Both the position numbers and the translations under genes were made by a program. Shown piece after piece: positions 35,858-45,897 of a DNA stretch of 64,000 nucleotides; positions within the stretch are counted from its first letter, which is position 1; the number at the start of each line of letters is the position of its first letter. The DNA lies in assembly GCF_038003085.1 (NCBI RefSeq), contig NZ_JBBOOM010000001.1, positions 744,001 through 808,000 of the forward strand, written 5' to 3'. The DNA comes from Psychrobacillus sp. FSL K6-2836. GTDB taxonomy: Bacteria > Bacillota > Bacilli > Bacillales_A > Planococcaceae. The notes beneath the pieces are model-generated. The model did not search any database and was not told where the DNA came from. It saw nothing but the letters and a program-made list of their open reading frames with translations.

Positions 35858-36193
35858 TTAACCCCACCAAATAATTGTAAGGAAAGTTAAGATGAAAGTA
35901 AAAGCTATCAAACAAGCGCTGTATAAGAAAAATGCAGCTACCTGATGATTTTTTTCACTCATATGCATGAAGTAGTAAAGCTGTAATACTACTTGAACTC
36001 CAGCAAGCAATAAAATAACTGGAACTATTAAATATACGGAAAAATCAGCAGCTACAGCAGTAAAAGCAATTAATGTTAAGAATATCATAATCGCAAAAGT
36101 TGTAACCTGGTGACGCATATCTTTTTTACGTTTTTGCTTAATATATTCAAATTCTGTTTGTGATCTCACATAAACTTGAGCGTCGTGTGACAT
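35858..36193 (-). CDS. ctaF: cytochrome caa3 oxidase subunit IV
   Basis: Small accessory subunit of the caa3-type oxidase. From ATG 36193 (MSHDAQVYVRSQTEF) the protein has 111 residues with a charged N-terminus and three transmembrane helices; YYFMHMSEKNHQ lies between helices two and three as in the COX4-pro family. TTG codons at 36202 and 36205 are alternative starts overlapping ctaE. Last gene of the ctaCDEF operon. Confidence 0.92.
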   Translation of the reverse strand: MSHDAQVYVRSQTEFEYIKQKRKKDMRHQVTTFAIMIFLTLIAFTAVAADFSVYLIVPVILLLAGVQVVLQLYYFMHMSEKNHQVAAFFLYSACLIAFTFILTFLTIIWWG

Positions 36194-36194
36194 A

Positions 36195-36821
36195 TTAACC
36201 AACAACTCCCATCAAGTATACTACTGTAAAGATGAATACCCACACTACATCAATAAAATGCCAGTATAGAGAAGCAGTATAATATTTTGGTGCATTATAC
36301 AAACTAAATCCACGTTTTGCATTACGTAACATTAATAGAATAATCCATCCTAGTCCAATTACTACGTGCAATCCATGAGTACCTACAAGCGTAAAGAATG
36401 CAGATGAGAAAGCACTTTGTCCATAAGTAAAACCTAAATGTACATAATGATTAAACTCATAAATTTCTAAACCTAAGAAAGCTAATCCTAAAAGAACTGT
36501 TATAGCTAACCAAGTTTGCATACCTCTGAAATTGTGATTTTTCATGTGATACATTGCGTAGACACTTGTTAATGAAGAAGTTAATAATAGCATCGTCATA
36601 ACAAATACTAACGGTAATTCAAAAAGTGTATCAGTTGAGAACGTCATACCACTTGGACCTTTGTTTTTTAATGCTAAATACGTAGCAAACAAACTTGCAA
36701 ATAGTACAGTTTCTCCACCTAGAAATAACCAAAAACCTAAAAATTTATTCTTACCTTCTAAAGTAACTTGCTCAGGATGATCTGGCCACGTTTGTGGGGA
36801 GTACTTTTTATTAAAGTCCAT
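36195..36821 (-). CDS. ctaE: cytochrome caa3 oxidase subunit III
   Basis: Five-helix subunit III of the heme-copper oxidase, 208 residues. The segments FLGFWLFLGGETVLFASLFATY, seen near residue 30, and GTHGLHVVIGLGW with YWHFIDVVWVFIF near the end are characteristic. Good ribosome binding site GGGGGTAAATAATT. Two bases downstream of ctaD. Confidence 0.96.
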   Translation of the reverse strand: MDFNKKYSPQTWPDHPEQVTLEGKNKFLGFWLFLGGETVLFASLFATYLALKNKGPSGMTFSTDTLFELPLVFVMTMLLLTSSLTSVYAMYHMKNHNFRGMQTWLAITVLLGLAFLGLEIYEFNHYVHLGFTYGQSAFSSAFFTLVGTHGLHVVIGLGWIILLMLRNAKRGFSLYNAPKYYTASLYWHFIDVVWVFIFTVVYLMGVVG

Positions 36822-36823
36822 AA

Positions 36824-38686
36824 TTATTTACCCCCTTCATCATTCATTAAATCTTCTTTGTGAATATGAAATCCATGATCGTCTTTAATCGAACGTACAG
36901 CCATAGACCCAACTGTAATTGCTAAACCTAAAACAATGACTGGAACTGCCCAATCTTTTTCACCATTGTATAGTGCTCCAAAGGCTGCGATAAACAAACC
37001 AATTGTCATAACAAAAGGAATGAAAGAATTGTTTGGCATATGGATATCAGAAAGTGGTTCTGCATATGTCATACCTTCTTTGTTACCTTCTTGTTTTTCA
37101 ATCCAGAAAGTATCTAAACCACGAACAAGTGGCGTTTGTTTAAAATTATAGAACGGAATCGGTTGTGGAATAGCCCACTCCAATGTACGTCCATCTTCCC
37201 AAGGGTCATTTCCAACTTTTTCGTTCTTAACGGCTGTAATTATGATGTTAATTACTAGTATTATTACACCAATTGCCATCAATGCAGCACCTACAGAACT
37301 GATTAAGTTGAAAGTATCCCAACCTTGGTCTGCTCCGAAAGTAAATACGCGACGAGGCATACCCATAAGTCCTAAGAAATGCTGTATAAAGAACGTACAG
37401 TGGAAACCAATAAAGAAGAACCAGAACGTCCATTTACCTAATGTTTCATTTAACATTTGATTGAACATTAACGGCCAATATAAGTGTACTCCTGCTAAAA
37501 TTGCTAGCACTACCCCTCCAACGATTACATAGTGGAAATGGGCAACGATAAAGTACGAATCATGTAATTGGTAATCAAGCGGAGCTGCTGCTTGCATAAT
37601 ACCAGTTACCCCACCAGCTACGAATGAAGGGATGAAACCTAACGCGTATAGCATTGGGGTCGTAACTTTAATACTTCCTCCCCAAATTGTAAGCAGCCAG
37701 TTAAAGATTTTCATACCCGTTGGAACTGCGATTGCCATAGTAGCAACTGCGAAAATTGCATTAGCTGTTGGTCCTAAACCAACTGTAAACATATGGTGAG
37801 CCCAAACCATGAATCCTAAGAAACCGATTAATACAGTTGCAAAGACCATAGACGAGTATCCAAATAAACGTTTACGTGAGAATAAGGCGAATATTTCAGA
37901 GAATATACCAAAAGCAGGTAATATTAATATATATACTTCAGGATGCCCGAAAATCCAGAATAAATGCTCCCAAATAATCGTATTACCACCCATTGTATGG
38001 TCAAAGAAGTTACCACCGAACATACGGTCAAAGATTAAGAAGAATAATCCAATAGTAAGTGGTGGGAATGCAAATAAAATCAATGCACTAGCTACAAATG
38101 TAGTCCAGGTAAACAATGGCATACGCATATACGTCATACCTGGAGCGCGCATATTAATAATTGTTACAAGGAAGTTAATACCTCCTATATAAGTACCAGC
38201 ACCGGCTATCTGTAGCCCAAGAGCATAAAAGTCAATACCATGACCAGGTGATGCTAATGATAATGATGCATAAGAAGTCCATCCTGCATCAGGTGCTCCT
38301 CCCATAAACCAAGATAGGTTAAGGAAAATACCACCAAACAAGAATAACCAAAAACCAAGCGCATTCAGAAATGGGAATGCTACGTCACGTGCTCCAATTT
38401 GAAGTGGCATAACAGCATTCATAAATCCAAATAATATAGGCATGGCTGCAAGGAATATCATAGTTGTACCATGCATTGTAATAATTTCGTTAAATAGACC
38501 CGCACTAACAAAATCATTATCTGGTTTTGCTAATTGAATTCGAATAAGCATTGCTTCGATACCACCGATTACGAAGAACAAACCGCCGGCAGCAAGGTAC
38601 ATGACTGCAATTTTTTTATGGTCTACTGTTGTTAAATAGTCCCATAGAGTTGCGCCAAAGCCTTTTTTCTTTGCGATAGAACTCAC
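36824..38686 (-). CDS. ctaD: cytochrome caa3 oxidase subunit I
   Basis: Catalytic subunit with heme a and the heme a3-CuB centre, coupling oxygen reduction to proton pumping. Start GTG 38686 lies eight bases after AGGGAGG; the longer frame would include that site. The 620-residue protein shows [10 protein letters not shown] (heme a ligand His), the [14 protein letters not shown] stretch (CuB His and cross-linked Tyr), and [11 protein letters not shown] (heme ligands). A C-terminal extension of two further helices is typical of caa3 enzymes. Confidence 0.97.
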   Translation of the reverse strand: MSSIAKKKGFGATLWDYLTTVDHKKIAVMYLAAGGLFFVIGGIEAMLIRIQLAKPDNDFVSAGLFNEIITMHGTTMIFLAAMPILFGFMNAVMPLQIGARDVAFPFLNALGFWLFLFGGIFLNLSWFMGGAPDAGWTSYASLSLASPGHGIDFYALGLQIAGAGTYIGGINFLVTIINMRAPGMTYMRMPLFTWTTFVASALILFAFPPLTIGLFFLIFDRMFGGNFFDHTMGGNTIIWEHLFWIFGHPEVYILILPAFGIFSEIFALFSRKRLFGYSSMVFATVLIGFLGFMVWAHHMFTVGLGPTANAIFAVATMAIAVPTGMKIFNWLLTIWGGSIKVTTPMLYALGFIPSFVAGGVTGIMQAAAPLDYQLHDSYFIVAHFHYVIVGGVVLAILAGVHLYWPLMFNQMLNETLGKWTFWFFFIGFHCTFFIQHFLGLMGMPRRVFTFGADQGWDTFNLISSVGAALMAIGVIILVINIIITAVKNEKVGNDPWEDGRTLEWAIPQPIPFYNFKQTPLVRGLDTFWIEKQEGNKEGMTYAEPLSDIHMPNNSFIPFVMTIGLFIAAFGALYNGEKDWAVPVIVLGLAITVGSMAVRSIKDDHGFHIHKEDLMNDEGGK

Positions 38687-38720
38687 AACTTTAACCTCCC
38701 TCATAATTTATCTGTGGAAC

Positions 38721-39803
38721 TTATTTTTCTACAGATAGTCCCATTAGATATGCTGCAAGAGCATCTAATTGATCTTCACTGAACTCTTTGCCGTCGTTAA
38801 TAGTTTTTGGCTGAGGCATTAAGTTACCTGGTTTGTATTTTTGAGGATCACTGATCCAATTTTTCAAGCTTTCTTCATCATGAGACATAAATCCAGCAAC
38901 ACGATTGCGATCTCCAAAAGTTGCTAAGTTTGGTCCCATTCCGCCAGTTGAACCAGCACCTGAAGTTGCGTGACAAGCGATACAGCTAGTATTGAAAATT
39001 TCTTCACCTTGAGATGCAAGTTCACCTTCAGCTACATGCTCTTTAGTTTTCATTGTTTCAACCCAAGCGTTAAAATCTTCACGTTCTAAGGTTTTTACTT
39101 TGAAATCCATAAGCGCATGTGACGGTCCACATAGTTCAGCACATTTACCATAGAATACACCTTGCTCTAAACTAGCAGATGCATCATCGAATTCTAAATA
39201 GAATTGGTTAACGTTTTCTACGTTTGTATCCATTTTACCGCCAGCTGTAGGAATCCAGAAGGAGTGTTTCACATCAGCAGCTTTTAAATTGAAATAAACT
39301 TTTTCATCCGTAGGCACTACTAACTCTTGAGCAGTAACAATTCCTAAATCCGGATATTCAAATTCCCACCAATAAAGACTTGCTTTAACATTTACAGTTA
39401 CATTTGTTTTGTTTCCATCTTCATCGACTTGATCCATTGCAGCTACATCCGCATGTTTATATGTATAGTAAACAGTTGGAACAGCAAGAACGATTAATAG
39501 TAAAATTGGAATAACTGTCCATATTATCTCAAGCGTATGACTTCCTTCTACTTGTTTAGGAATAACATCTTCCCCAACTTTTTTACGACGGAATTTCACT
39601 AGAGCAACAACATAAATAATTACTACTACAATAATAACTAAAGCCATAATAGCAGAAGATAGTAATAACAAGTTAAATTGATCTCTTCCGACTTGTCCTG
39701 CAGGTGTAAGCGTCGATAAGTATTCTTCGCCACAACCCGATAAGAAAATCGTTAGAGCTGCTAACAGTGAAAAAAGTCGCCATTTTTTAAGCCCTCTCAT
39801 CAT
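38721..39803 (-). CDS. ctaC: cytochrome caa3 oxidase subunit II with fused cytochrome c domain
   Basis: Electron entry subunit. A lipoprotein signal (FSLLAALTIFLSGC) is followed by two transmembrane helices, a CuA domain with GKCAELCGPSHALM ligands, and a C-terminal cytochrome c domain with the heme motif CIACH and a Met ligand near LMPQPK. The fused cytochrome defines the caa3 type. I favour ATG at 39803 (MMRGLKKWRLF), the normal N-terminus; an ATG at 39839 would add 12 residues. The ribosome binding site AGAGGGG is about 12 bases away, rather far. Confidence 0.95.
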   Translation of the reverse strand: MMRGLKKWRLFSLLAALTIFLSGCGEEYLSTLTPAGQVGRDQFNLLLLSSAIMALVIIVVVIIYVVALVKFRRKKVGEDVIPKQVEGSHTLEIIWTVIPILLLIVLAVPTVYYTYKHADVAAMDQVDEDGNKTNVTVNVKASLYWWEFEYPDLGIVTAQELVVPTDEKVYFNLKAADVKHSFWIPTAGGKMDTNVENVNQFYLEFDDASASLEQGVFYGKCAELCGPSHALMDFKVKTLEREDFNAWVETMKTKEHVAEGELASQGEEIFNTSCIACHATSGAGSTGGMGPNLATFGDRNRVAGFMSHDEESLKNWISDPQKYKPGNLMPQPKTINDGKEFSEDQLDALAAYLMGLSVEK

Positions 39804-39902
39804 AGCTAAATCAAACCCCTCTTTCATAGTTGTTTTCATGTTTCTTTGGACTGTGGTTCTGTTTATATGAATTCTTGTTGACTAAAGAAAGAATTCCAGC
39901 AA

Positions 39903-40826
39903 TTAGATAAAGATAGAAAAAATAATTATAGCTACGAATAATATCGTCATATAGTTTAAGGAATATATGAACATTCCTGTTGCCCATTTGATATCATCCT
40001 TCACACGGAAACCTTTAATGGAAAAGTATAACCATCCCAGATTAAGTACCGTTGCCAAAACAACAAATATTACGCCCAATTCCATTAGTAAAAATGGTAA
40101 TGGGAATAATAGTAGAATCCATAAGAGTATGGACACTTTTGTACGTTTAAAACCTTTTACAACTGGTAGCATTGGAATATTTGCAGCACGATATTCTTCC
40201 GTACGCTTCATCGCCAATGCATAAAAATGTGGAGGCTGCCATGCAAACATGATCAAGAATAAAGCAAGTGCTCCAATACCTAAACTTGGTTCAACAGCTG
40301 CCCATCCAATCACGGGCGGTATTGCACCGGATATACTACCAACTATTGTGTTACTCACATGTTTTCGTTTTGACCACATCGAGTATAACACAACGTAACT
40401 GATGATTCCTGCTAGTCCCCAAACTCCTGCTGAAGTAGAGGCCAAAAATAATAATATTTCACCTACAATCATTAGTGAAAAAGAAGTTATAAGCACGGCT
40501 GATGGACTAAACCGTCCAGTAACTGTTGGTCTTCCTTTTTTGCTCTTCATGACAGGATCTATATCACGATCGATAAAATTATTCATAGCTGCAGAACCCG
40601 CGATAATCAATCCAGACCCTATAAGCGTATAGAATAATATGTCTAACTCTCTAAGAAAGTTTCGATCAGTAAATTGAAATGCTAGCCACATACCAGCAAA
40701 TGTTGTAAATAAGTTAGAATTGACTATACCTATTTTAATGAGTGAAAGAAAATCTTGAAAAAATGTAGTGTTTACCTGTTCAGTTTCAGTCTCATTAGTT
40801 GCGGTTATTGAATGACCATTTGACAT
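39903..40826 (-). CDS. ctaB: protoheme IX farnesyltransferase (heme O synthase)
   Basis: Membrane prenyltransferase converting heme B to heme O for the aa3/caa3 oxidases. The 307-residue protein has eight to nine hydrophobic segments and the prenyl-diphosphate binding motif AAMNNFIDRDIDPVMKSKKG (around residues 80-100), plus RTEEYRAANIPMLPV. Ribosome binding site GGAGGGG. Divergent from ctaA and first gene of the cta cluster on this strand. Confidence 0.96.
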   Translation of the reverse strand: MSNGHSITATNETETEQVNTTFFQDFLSLIKIGIVNSNLFTTFAGMWLAFQFTDRNFLRELDILFYTLIGSGLIIAGSAAMNNFIDRDIDPVMKSKKGRPTVTGRFSPSAVLITSFSLMIVGEILLFLASTSAGVWGLAGIISYVVLYSMWSKRKHVSNTIVGSISGAIPPVIGWAAVEPSLGIGALALFLIMFAWQPPHFYALAMKRTEEYRAANIPMLPVVKGFKRTKVSILLWILLLFPLPFLLMELGVIFVVLATVLNLGWLYFSIKGFRVKDDIKWATGMFIYSLNYMTILFVAIIIFSIFI

Positions 40827-40985
40827 GCTGCCCCTCCTTTCAAAGTTGTAAGCATATTCCGCTACCTTTTACTATAACGAAAATCTTTAGTAATTTCTAC
40901 AGTTAATGATAATTTTCGCATAAATAGTTAAGATACTCATTTATATACTTAGAACATATCAATAGTAAAGCATTTACGCAGATTG

Positions 40986-41027
40986 TTTGTGAATGTTCGA
41001 GTACGAATTTATGAACAATTTGTGAAA
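40986..41027. promoter_or_regulatory. two putative ResD boxes in the ctaB-ctaA intergenic region
   Basis: TTTGTGAAT (40986-40994) equals the ResD-binding consensus known from B. subtilis; TTTGTGAAA (41019-41027) matches eight of nine bases, 33 bases (about three helical turns) downstream. A TATACA -10 candidate for ctaA lies at 41058-41063 without a clear -35, as expected for an activator-dependent promoter. ctaA is a direct ResD target in B. subtilis. Nothing else is seen in this 321-base gap. Confidence 0.6.
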
Positions 41028-41147
41028 AACAATTACTCTACCTATTAGTTTAAAGGTTATACATTGTATTTTCCTTCGTGATTCGATATCATCAAAAAGC
41101 AGATACCGTCTTTTAAGACGAGCAAGATACATAAAGTAGGTGGCGTA

Positions 41148-42059
41148 TTGCATATTCATAAAAATTTAAAATGGTTAGCTGTTGCATCTACAGTTGGTAT
41201 GCTGCTCATTCTTTTAGGAGGAGCATTAGTTACTAAAACCGATAGTGGGATGGGATGCGGTAGACACTGGCCTGGCTGTAACGGACAACTTATACCCGAT
41301 GTAATAACAGCTGAAGTATTGATTGAATTCTCACACCGTTTAGTTACAGGGGCTGTTGGTATATTAATTGTCGCTCTAGCTGTTTGGGCATGGAAGGCTC
41401 TTGGACATGTTCGAGAAACAAAGTTCTTATCGGCAATGGCGGTATTTTTCTTAGTCGCTCAAGCATTGATAGGAGCGGCACAGGTAAAATGGGGACAAGG
41501 TGATTTTATATTGGCCCTGCATTTTGGGATATCTCTCATTTCCTTTGCGTCCGTTTTATTACTGACCTTATTAGTTTTTGAGATTGACCGAAAGTTTGAT
41601 ACAGATAAAATCAGAATCGGCAAAACATTAAAGTTCCATACCATAGGTGTAACACTTTATTCTTATATTGTCGTTTACACCGGCGCGTTAGTCCGACATA
41701 CAGAATCTAGTCTTATATGTAATGACTGGCCATTATGTAATAATAACCAGTTTGCTCTTCCCACTAATTTATATGAGTGGGTACAAATGGGGCATAGAGC
41801 TGCTGCTGGATTAATATTTATTTGGATTTTAATTATTGCAATTCATGTAATGCGAAATTATAAAGATCAACGGGCAATTTACTGGGGATGGATCATTTCC
41901 TTAATATTAGTATCCTGCCAAGTAATTACCGGAATGTTAGTCGTGTTGACTAAACTTAATCTTTACGTAGCTTTACTCCATTCCTTATTTATATCTCTAT
42001 TATTCGGTTTGTTATGTTATATGATTCTATTACTATCAAGAAGTAAGATGAACAATTAA
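41148..42059 (+). CDS. ctaA: heme A synthase
   Basis: Membrane enzyme oxidising heme O to heme A. The 303-residue protein has eight transmembrane helices in two similar halves; the four heme-ligand histidine regions are visible (LIEFSHRLVTG, FILALHFGISL, WVQMGHRAAAGL, VALLHSLFISL), and a Cys pair occurs in each half (MGCGRHWPGC; ICNDWPLC). Start is TTG with AGGTGG five bases upstream. Divergent from ctaB, as in B. subtilis. Confidence 0.96.
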   Translation: MHIHKNLKWLAVASTVGMLLILLGGALVTKTDSGMGCGRHWPGCNGQLIPDVITAEVLIEFSHRLVTGAVGILIVALAVWAWKALGHVRETKFLSAMAVFFLVAQALIGAAQVKWGQGDFILALHFGISLISFASVLLLTLLVFEIDRKFDTDKIRIGKTLKFHTIGVTLYSYIVVYTGALVRHTESSLICNDWPLCNNNQFALPTNLYEWVQMGHRAAAGLIFIWILIIAIHVMRNYKDQRAIYWGWIISLILVSCQVITGMLVVLTKLNLYVALLHSLFISLLFGLLCYMILLLSRSKMNN

Positions 42060-42104
42060 ATAAGAAAAACCTGGCAATAATACTTCCGTTACTTTAAGTT
42101 TATA

Positions 42105-42366
42105 ACCTGTTTCTATCATTTTTGGACGGGCTTTAGACAGACTTGATAGCTATATTATTTCCGATTGAATTTTTAGAGGCTGGTTGTGACGTCCTTCACA
42201 ACCAGCCTCTCTTTTTCGGTAATTTTATGGAGTTAGTCTATCCCTCACCCTCCTTCAACTCTTAGAAGCAGGTAAGTGCGTTTTTGCATAAGTATAGATA
42301 AGCTACTTTCTTATTCAATGAGTAAGCTCTCGTAGATGCAATTTCGTTCGCTATTTCGCTTCTTTA
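42105..42366. repeat. 11-bp-ITR hairpin repeat, copy 3
   Basis: ACCTGTTTCTA (42105-42115) and TAGAAGCAGGT (42263-42273, one change) bound 169 bases. The inner inverted repeat is AGAGGCTGGTTGTG / CACAACCAGCCTCT, 14 bp perfect. The conserved right extension runs to TTTCGCTTCTTTA at 42366. Located between the convergent ends of ctaA and pyc. Confidence 0.85.
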
Positions 42367-42374
42367 GTTGTACG

Positions 42375-42405
42375 CAGGACACTTTATTTGCTTTCTTAAT
42401 CTTCA
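42375..42405. repeat. diverged terminator-adjacent block
   Basis: GGACACTTTATTTGCTTTC, a weak version of the TTTTATATACTTTC block, ends where the pyc terminator begins; its hairpin half is missing. Confidence 0.4.
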
Positions 42406-42441
42406 AAAAAGGCTGTTAGATAAGAATATCTAACAGCCTTT
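42406..42441 (-). terminator. pyc terminator
   Basis: AAGGCTGTTAGATA / TATCTAACAGCCTT stem, T run on the minus strand, four bases after the pyc stop. Confidence 0.9.
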
Positions 42442-42444
42442 GGT

Positions 42445-45400
42445 TTATTCTTTTTCCATCTCGATCAATAAATCACCGGTTGCGATAGCTTCTCCTGCAA
42501 TTACATGAATTTCTTTAACAACTCCATTAAACGGTGCTTGTACAGTAGTTTCCATTTTCATGGCCTCCGTAATAAGGAGATGTTGACCTCTTTTTACTTT
42601 GCTACCTGTAGAGATTGCCACCTTTAGAACGGTACCTGGCATTGTTGCTCCAATATGACCTTCTTTCGTCAAATCAGCCTTCGGTTTAGATAGATGACTC
42701 ACTTCTACATTTATATCTTGAATAGAAATTTCACGTGGTTGACCGTTTAATTCGAAGTAAATAATACGGTTTCCATCATGAGTTGGCTCGCTTATAGATA
42801 CAAGCTTGATGATTAGCGTTTTTCCGACTTCGATTTCTACTTCAATTTCTTCCCCTAATCTCAATCCGTAAAGAAAAGTTGGTGTATCTAATACAGATAC
42901 ATCACCAAAGTTTTTATCCGTTTCACTATATTCTTCAAAAACCTTTGGATATAGAGTGTAAGCAAGAATCTCTTGACTAGTTACAGGTCGATCTAATTTA
43001 CGGAATAGCATTTCTTTAATTTCCTCGAAGTCCACAGGCTCCAATAATTCACCTGGACGAATTGTAATTGCTTGACGATCCTTTAGGATTACTTTTTGTA
43101 ATTCTTGTGGGAATCCTCCGTAAGGTTGTCCAATATATCCTTCAAAAAACTCTATAACAGAATCTGGAAAATCGATTGTTTTCCCTCTCGTAATGACAGA
43201 AACTTCATCTAGATTATTTTGTACCATGAATAAAGCCATATCCCCAACTACTTTAGATGAAGGTGTAACTTTCACCACATCACCGAACAATAGGTTTACA
43301 CGAGAATACATCTCTTTTACTTCTTCCCAACGTTCTCCAAGTCCAACCGCTTTTGATTGCTGCTGAAGATTACTGTATTGTCCACCAGGCATCTCATGAA
43401 CATAGATTTCAGTATGAGGACTCATCATGCCACTTTCAAAGTCTTGATAATATTTACGAACATCTTCCCAATAATAAGAGATTTTTTCGAATGCCTCGAT
43501 ATTTCCAATAACCTCTCTATTTGAACCTTTTAGTGCATAACTTAAACTACTTGCGCTTGGTTGCGAAGTTAAGCCCGCCATCGCACCTAATGCAGTATCC
43601 ACAATATCTACTCCTGCTTCAATTGCTTTTGCATACGTAAATACACCGTTACCACTAGTATCATGTGTATGAAGATGAATTGGGATATCAACCGTACTTT
43701 TCAACTCGCTTACTAAACGATAAGCTGCTTCTGGTTTTAATAGCCCAGCCATATCCTTAATCGCTAAAATATGCGCCCCAGCGCTTTCTAATTCTTTTGC
43801 CATTTCTTTGTAGTACTGTACCGTGTATTTGTCTCTAGAGTCATCTAAAATGTCTCCAGTGTAACATAGAGCCGCTTCTGCGATTTTACCGGATTGTCTA
43901 GTTGCATCTATTGCAACTTCCATTCCTTTTATCCAATTTAGGCTATCAAAAATTCGGAATACATCAATACCAGCTTCAGCAGACTTTTGTATAAACTCTT
44001 TTATAACATTGTCCGGATAATTTTTGTATCCTACTGCATTGGCACCACGGAATAACATTTGGAATAATACGTTTGGAATCATTTGTCTCATTTTCAACAA
44101 ACGATCCCACGGGTTTTCTTTTAAGAAACGGTATGCAACGTCAAAAGTTGCCCCACCCCACATTTCATAAGAGAACAAATCATGCATACCTTGCGCAGAT
44201 TCTTTCGCAATTCCAAACATATCGTAAGAACGGACCCTTGTTGCTAATAATGATTGGTGAGCGTCTCGGAAAGTTGTGTCAGTAAGCAAGACACCTTGTT
44301 GTTCTTTCACCCATTTAACCACGCCATCGGCACCTTGCTCATCTAGAATTTGCTTTGTACCTGCTGGAGGTACAACACTCAGATCAAATTTAGGTGTTCT
44401 AGTTGCGCCAAAAATAGGTTTAGACTTTTTCTCAATACCTGGGAAACCATTAACTGTAACATTTCCTATATAATTTAATAGTTTAGTACCTCGGTCTTTA
44501 CGATTTGGGAACAAAAATAATTCAGGAGTTGTATCGATGAAGCTCGTATTGAATTGACCAGAGATAAAGCTTTGATGTTTTACAACATTTTCTAAAAACG
44601 GGATGTTCGTTTTAATCCCTCTGATTCGGAATTCCTGTAAGTTTCTGTCCATTTTAGCAGCAGCTTCTTTAAAAGACATACCCCAAGTAGAAACCTTCAC
44701 CAATAAAGAATCATAGTAAGGTGTAATGATAGCCCCTTGGAAACCGTTACCTGCATCTAAGCGTACGCCGAATCCACCACCAGAGCGATAAACCATCAAT
44801 TTACCTGTGTCAGGCATAAAGTTATTCAATGGATCCTCCGTTGTTACACGGGATTGAATCGCAAAGCCAAATAACGGTATGTTATCCTGACTTGGAATTC
44901 CCATTTCTTCGCTATTAAGTGCTATACCATCAGCTATTTTAATCTGTGCATGTACGATATCTACACCGGTGATCATCTCTGTAATCGTATGCTCCACTTG
45001 AATACGTGGATTTACTTCAATAAAAAAGAATTCATCATCTGTCACTAAAAATTCTACTGTTCCAGCATTTATGTAGGATACATTTTTCATTAATTGGACA
45101 GCTGCTCCACATATTTTGTCGCGCAATTCTGAATTTAGAGAATTGGAAGGTGCTATCTCCACAACCTTTTGATGTCTTCTTTGAATAGAACAATCACGTT
45201 CATATAAATGGATTAAATTCCCTTGCGTATCTCCAAGGATTTGAACTTCAATATGTTTAGGTTTGAAAATACAACGCTCAACATATACTTCATCTGAACC
45301 AAAAGCAGCTTTCGCCTCTGATTTAGCACGTTCATATGCACTTTCAAGCTCATCTTCAGATTGAACGACGCGCATTCCACGACCGCCACCGCCTAAGGAA

Positions 45401-45885
45401 GCTTTAATCATTAAAGGATACCCGTGAGCTTTCCCAAATGCACGTACCTCTTCAACAGTATCTAATGGACCATCACTCCCCGGAATAACGGGTATACCTG
45501 CAAGTACTGCTTGTTCACGAGCTTTCACTTTATCACCAAACATGTCTAAATGCACAGAGGTAGGACCGATGAAGATAATTCCTTCCTCTTCACATCTTTT
45601 CGCAAAATCTACATTTTCCGAAAGAAAACCATACCCAGGATGGATTGCATCGGCTTTGCTTTCTTTTGCAATTCGAATAATATCCTCAATATCTAAGTAA
45701 GCATCAATTGGTTTCTTACCTTCTCCAACTAAATAGGACTCGTCGGATTTAAATCGGTGAAACGAACCACTATCCTCTCTAGAGTATATCGCTACTGTTC
45801 GAAGGTTTAACTCTGTACATGCTCGAAAAATTCGTATTGCTATTTCCCCTCTGTTCGCAACTACTATCTTTTTAATCTTTCTCAT
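42445..45885 (-). CDS. pyc: pyruvate carboxylase
   Basis: Biotin enzyme carboxylating pyruvate to oxaloacetate to refill the TCA cycle. The roughly 1,146-residue protein has a biotin carboxylase domain (KIVVANRGEIA, KASLGGGGRGM, EVNPRIQVEHTITE), a central carboxyltransferase barrel beginning near LLTDTTFRDAHQSLLATR, an allosteric/tetramerisation linker, and a C-terminal biotin domain with ITEAMKMET. Start ATG 45885 is eight bases after GGGG; an ATG nine bases earlier is badly spaced. It follows ftsW closely (12 bases), as in B. subtilis. Confidence 0.97.
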   Translation of the reverse strand: MRKIKKIVVANRGEIAIRIFRACTELNLRTVAIYSREDSGSFHRFKSDESYLVGEGKKPIDAYLDIEDIIRIAKESKADAIHPGYGFLSENVDFAKRCEEEGIIFIGPTSVHLDMFGDKVKAREQAVLAGIPVIPGSDGPLDTVEEVRAFGKAHGYPLMIKASLGGGGRGMRVVQSEDELESAYERAKSEAKAAFGSDEVYVERCIFKPKHIEVQILGDTQGNLIHLYERDCSIQRRHQKVVEIAPSNSLNSELRDKICGAAVQLMKNVSYINAGTVEFLVTDDEFFFIEVNPRIQVEHTITEMITGVDIVHAQIKIADGIALNSEEMGIPSQDNIPLFGFAIQSRVTTEDPLNNFMPDTGKLMVYRSGGGFGVRLDAGNGFQGAIITPYYDSLLVKVSTWGMSFKEAAAKMDRNLQEFRIRGIKTNIPFLENVVKHQSFISGQFNTSFIDTTPELFLFPNRKDRGTKLLNYIGNVTVNGFPGIEKKSKPIFGATRTPKFDLSVVPPAGTKQILDEQGADGVVKWVKEQQGVLLTDTTFRDAHQSLLATRVRSYDMFGIAKESAQGMHDLFSYEMWGGATFDVAYRFLKENPWDRLLKMRQMIPNVLFQMLFRGANAVGYKNYPDNVIKEFIQKSAEAGIDVFRIFDSLNWIKGMEVAIDATRQSGKIAEAALCYTGDILDDSRDKYTVQYYKEMAKELESAGAHILAIKDMAGLLKPEAAYRLVSELKSTVDIPIHLHTHDTSGNGVFTYAKAIEAGVDIVDTALGAMAGLTSQPSASSLSYALKGSNREVIGNIEAFEKISYYWEDVRKYYQDFESGMMSPHTEIYVHEMPGGQYSNLQQQSKAVGLGERWEEVKEMYSRVNLLFGDVVKVTPSSKVVGDMALFMVQNNLDEVSVITRGKTIDFPDSVIEFFEGYIGQPYGGFPQELQKVILKDRQAITIRPGELLEPVDFEEIKEMLFRKLDRPVTSQEILAYTLYPKVFEEYSETDKNFGDVSVLDTPTFLYGLRLGEEIEVEIEVGKTLIIKLVSISEPTHDGNRIIYFELNGQPREISIQDINVEVSHLSKPKADLTKEGHIGATMPGTVLKVAISTGSKVKRGQHLLITEAMKMETTVQAPFNGVVKEIHVIAGEAIATGDLLIEMEKE

Positions 45886-45897
45886 CTCATGCACCCC

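Noticed and set aside
40974-41159. Short minus-strand frame in the ctaA-ctaB intergenic region
   Set aside because: Covers the ResD boxes and ctaA promoter; no ribosome binding site.
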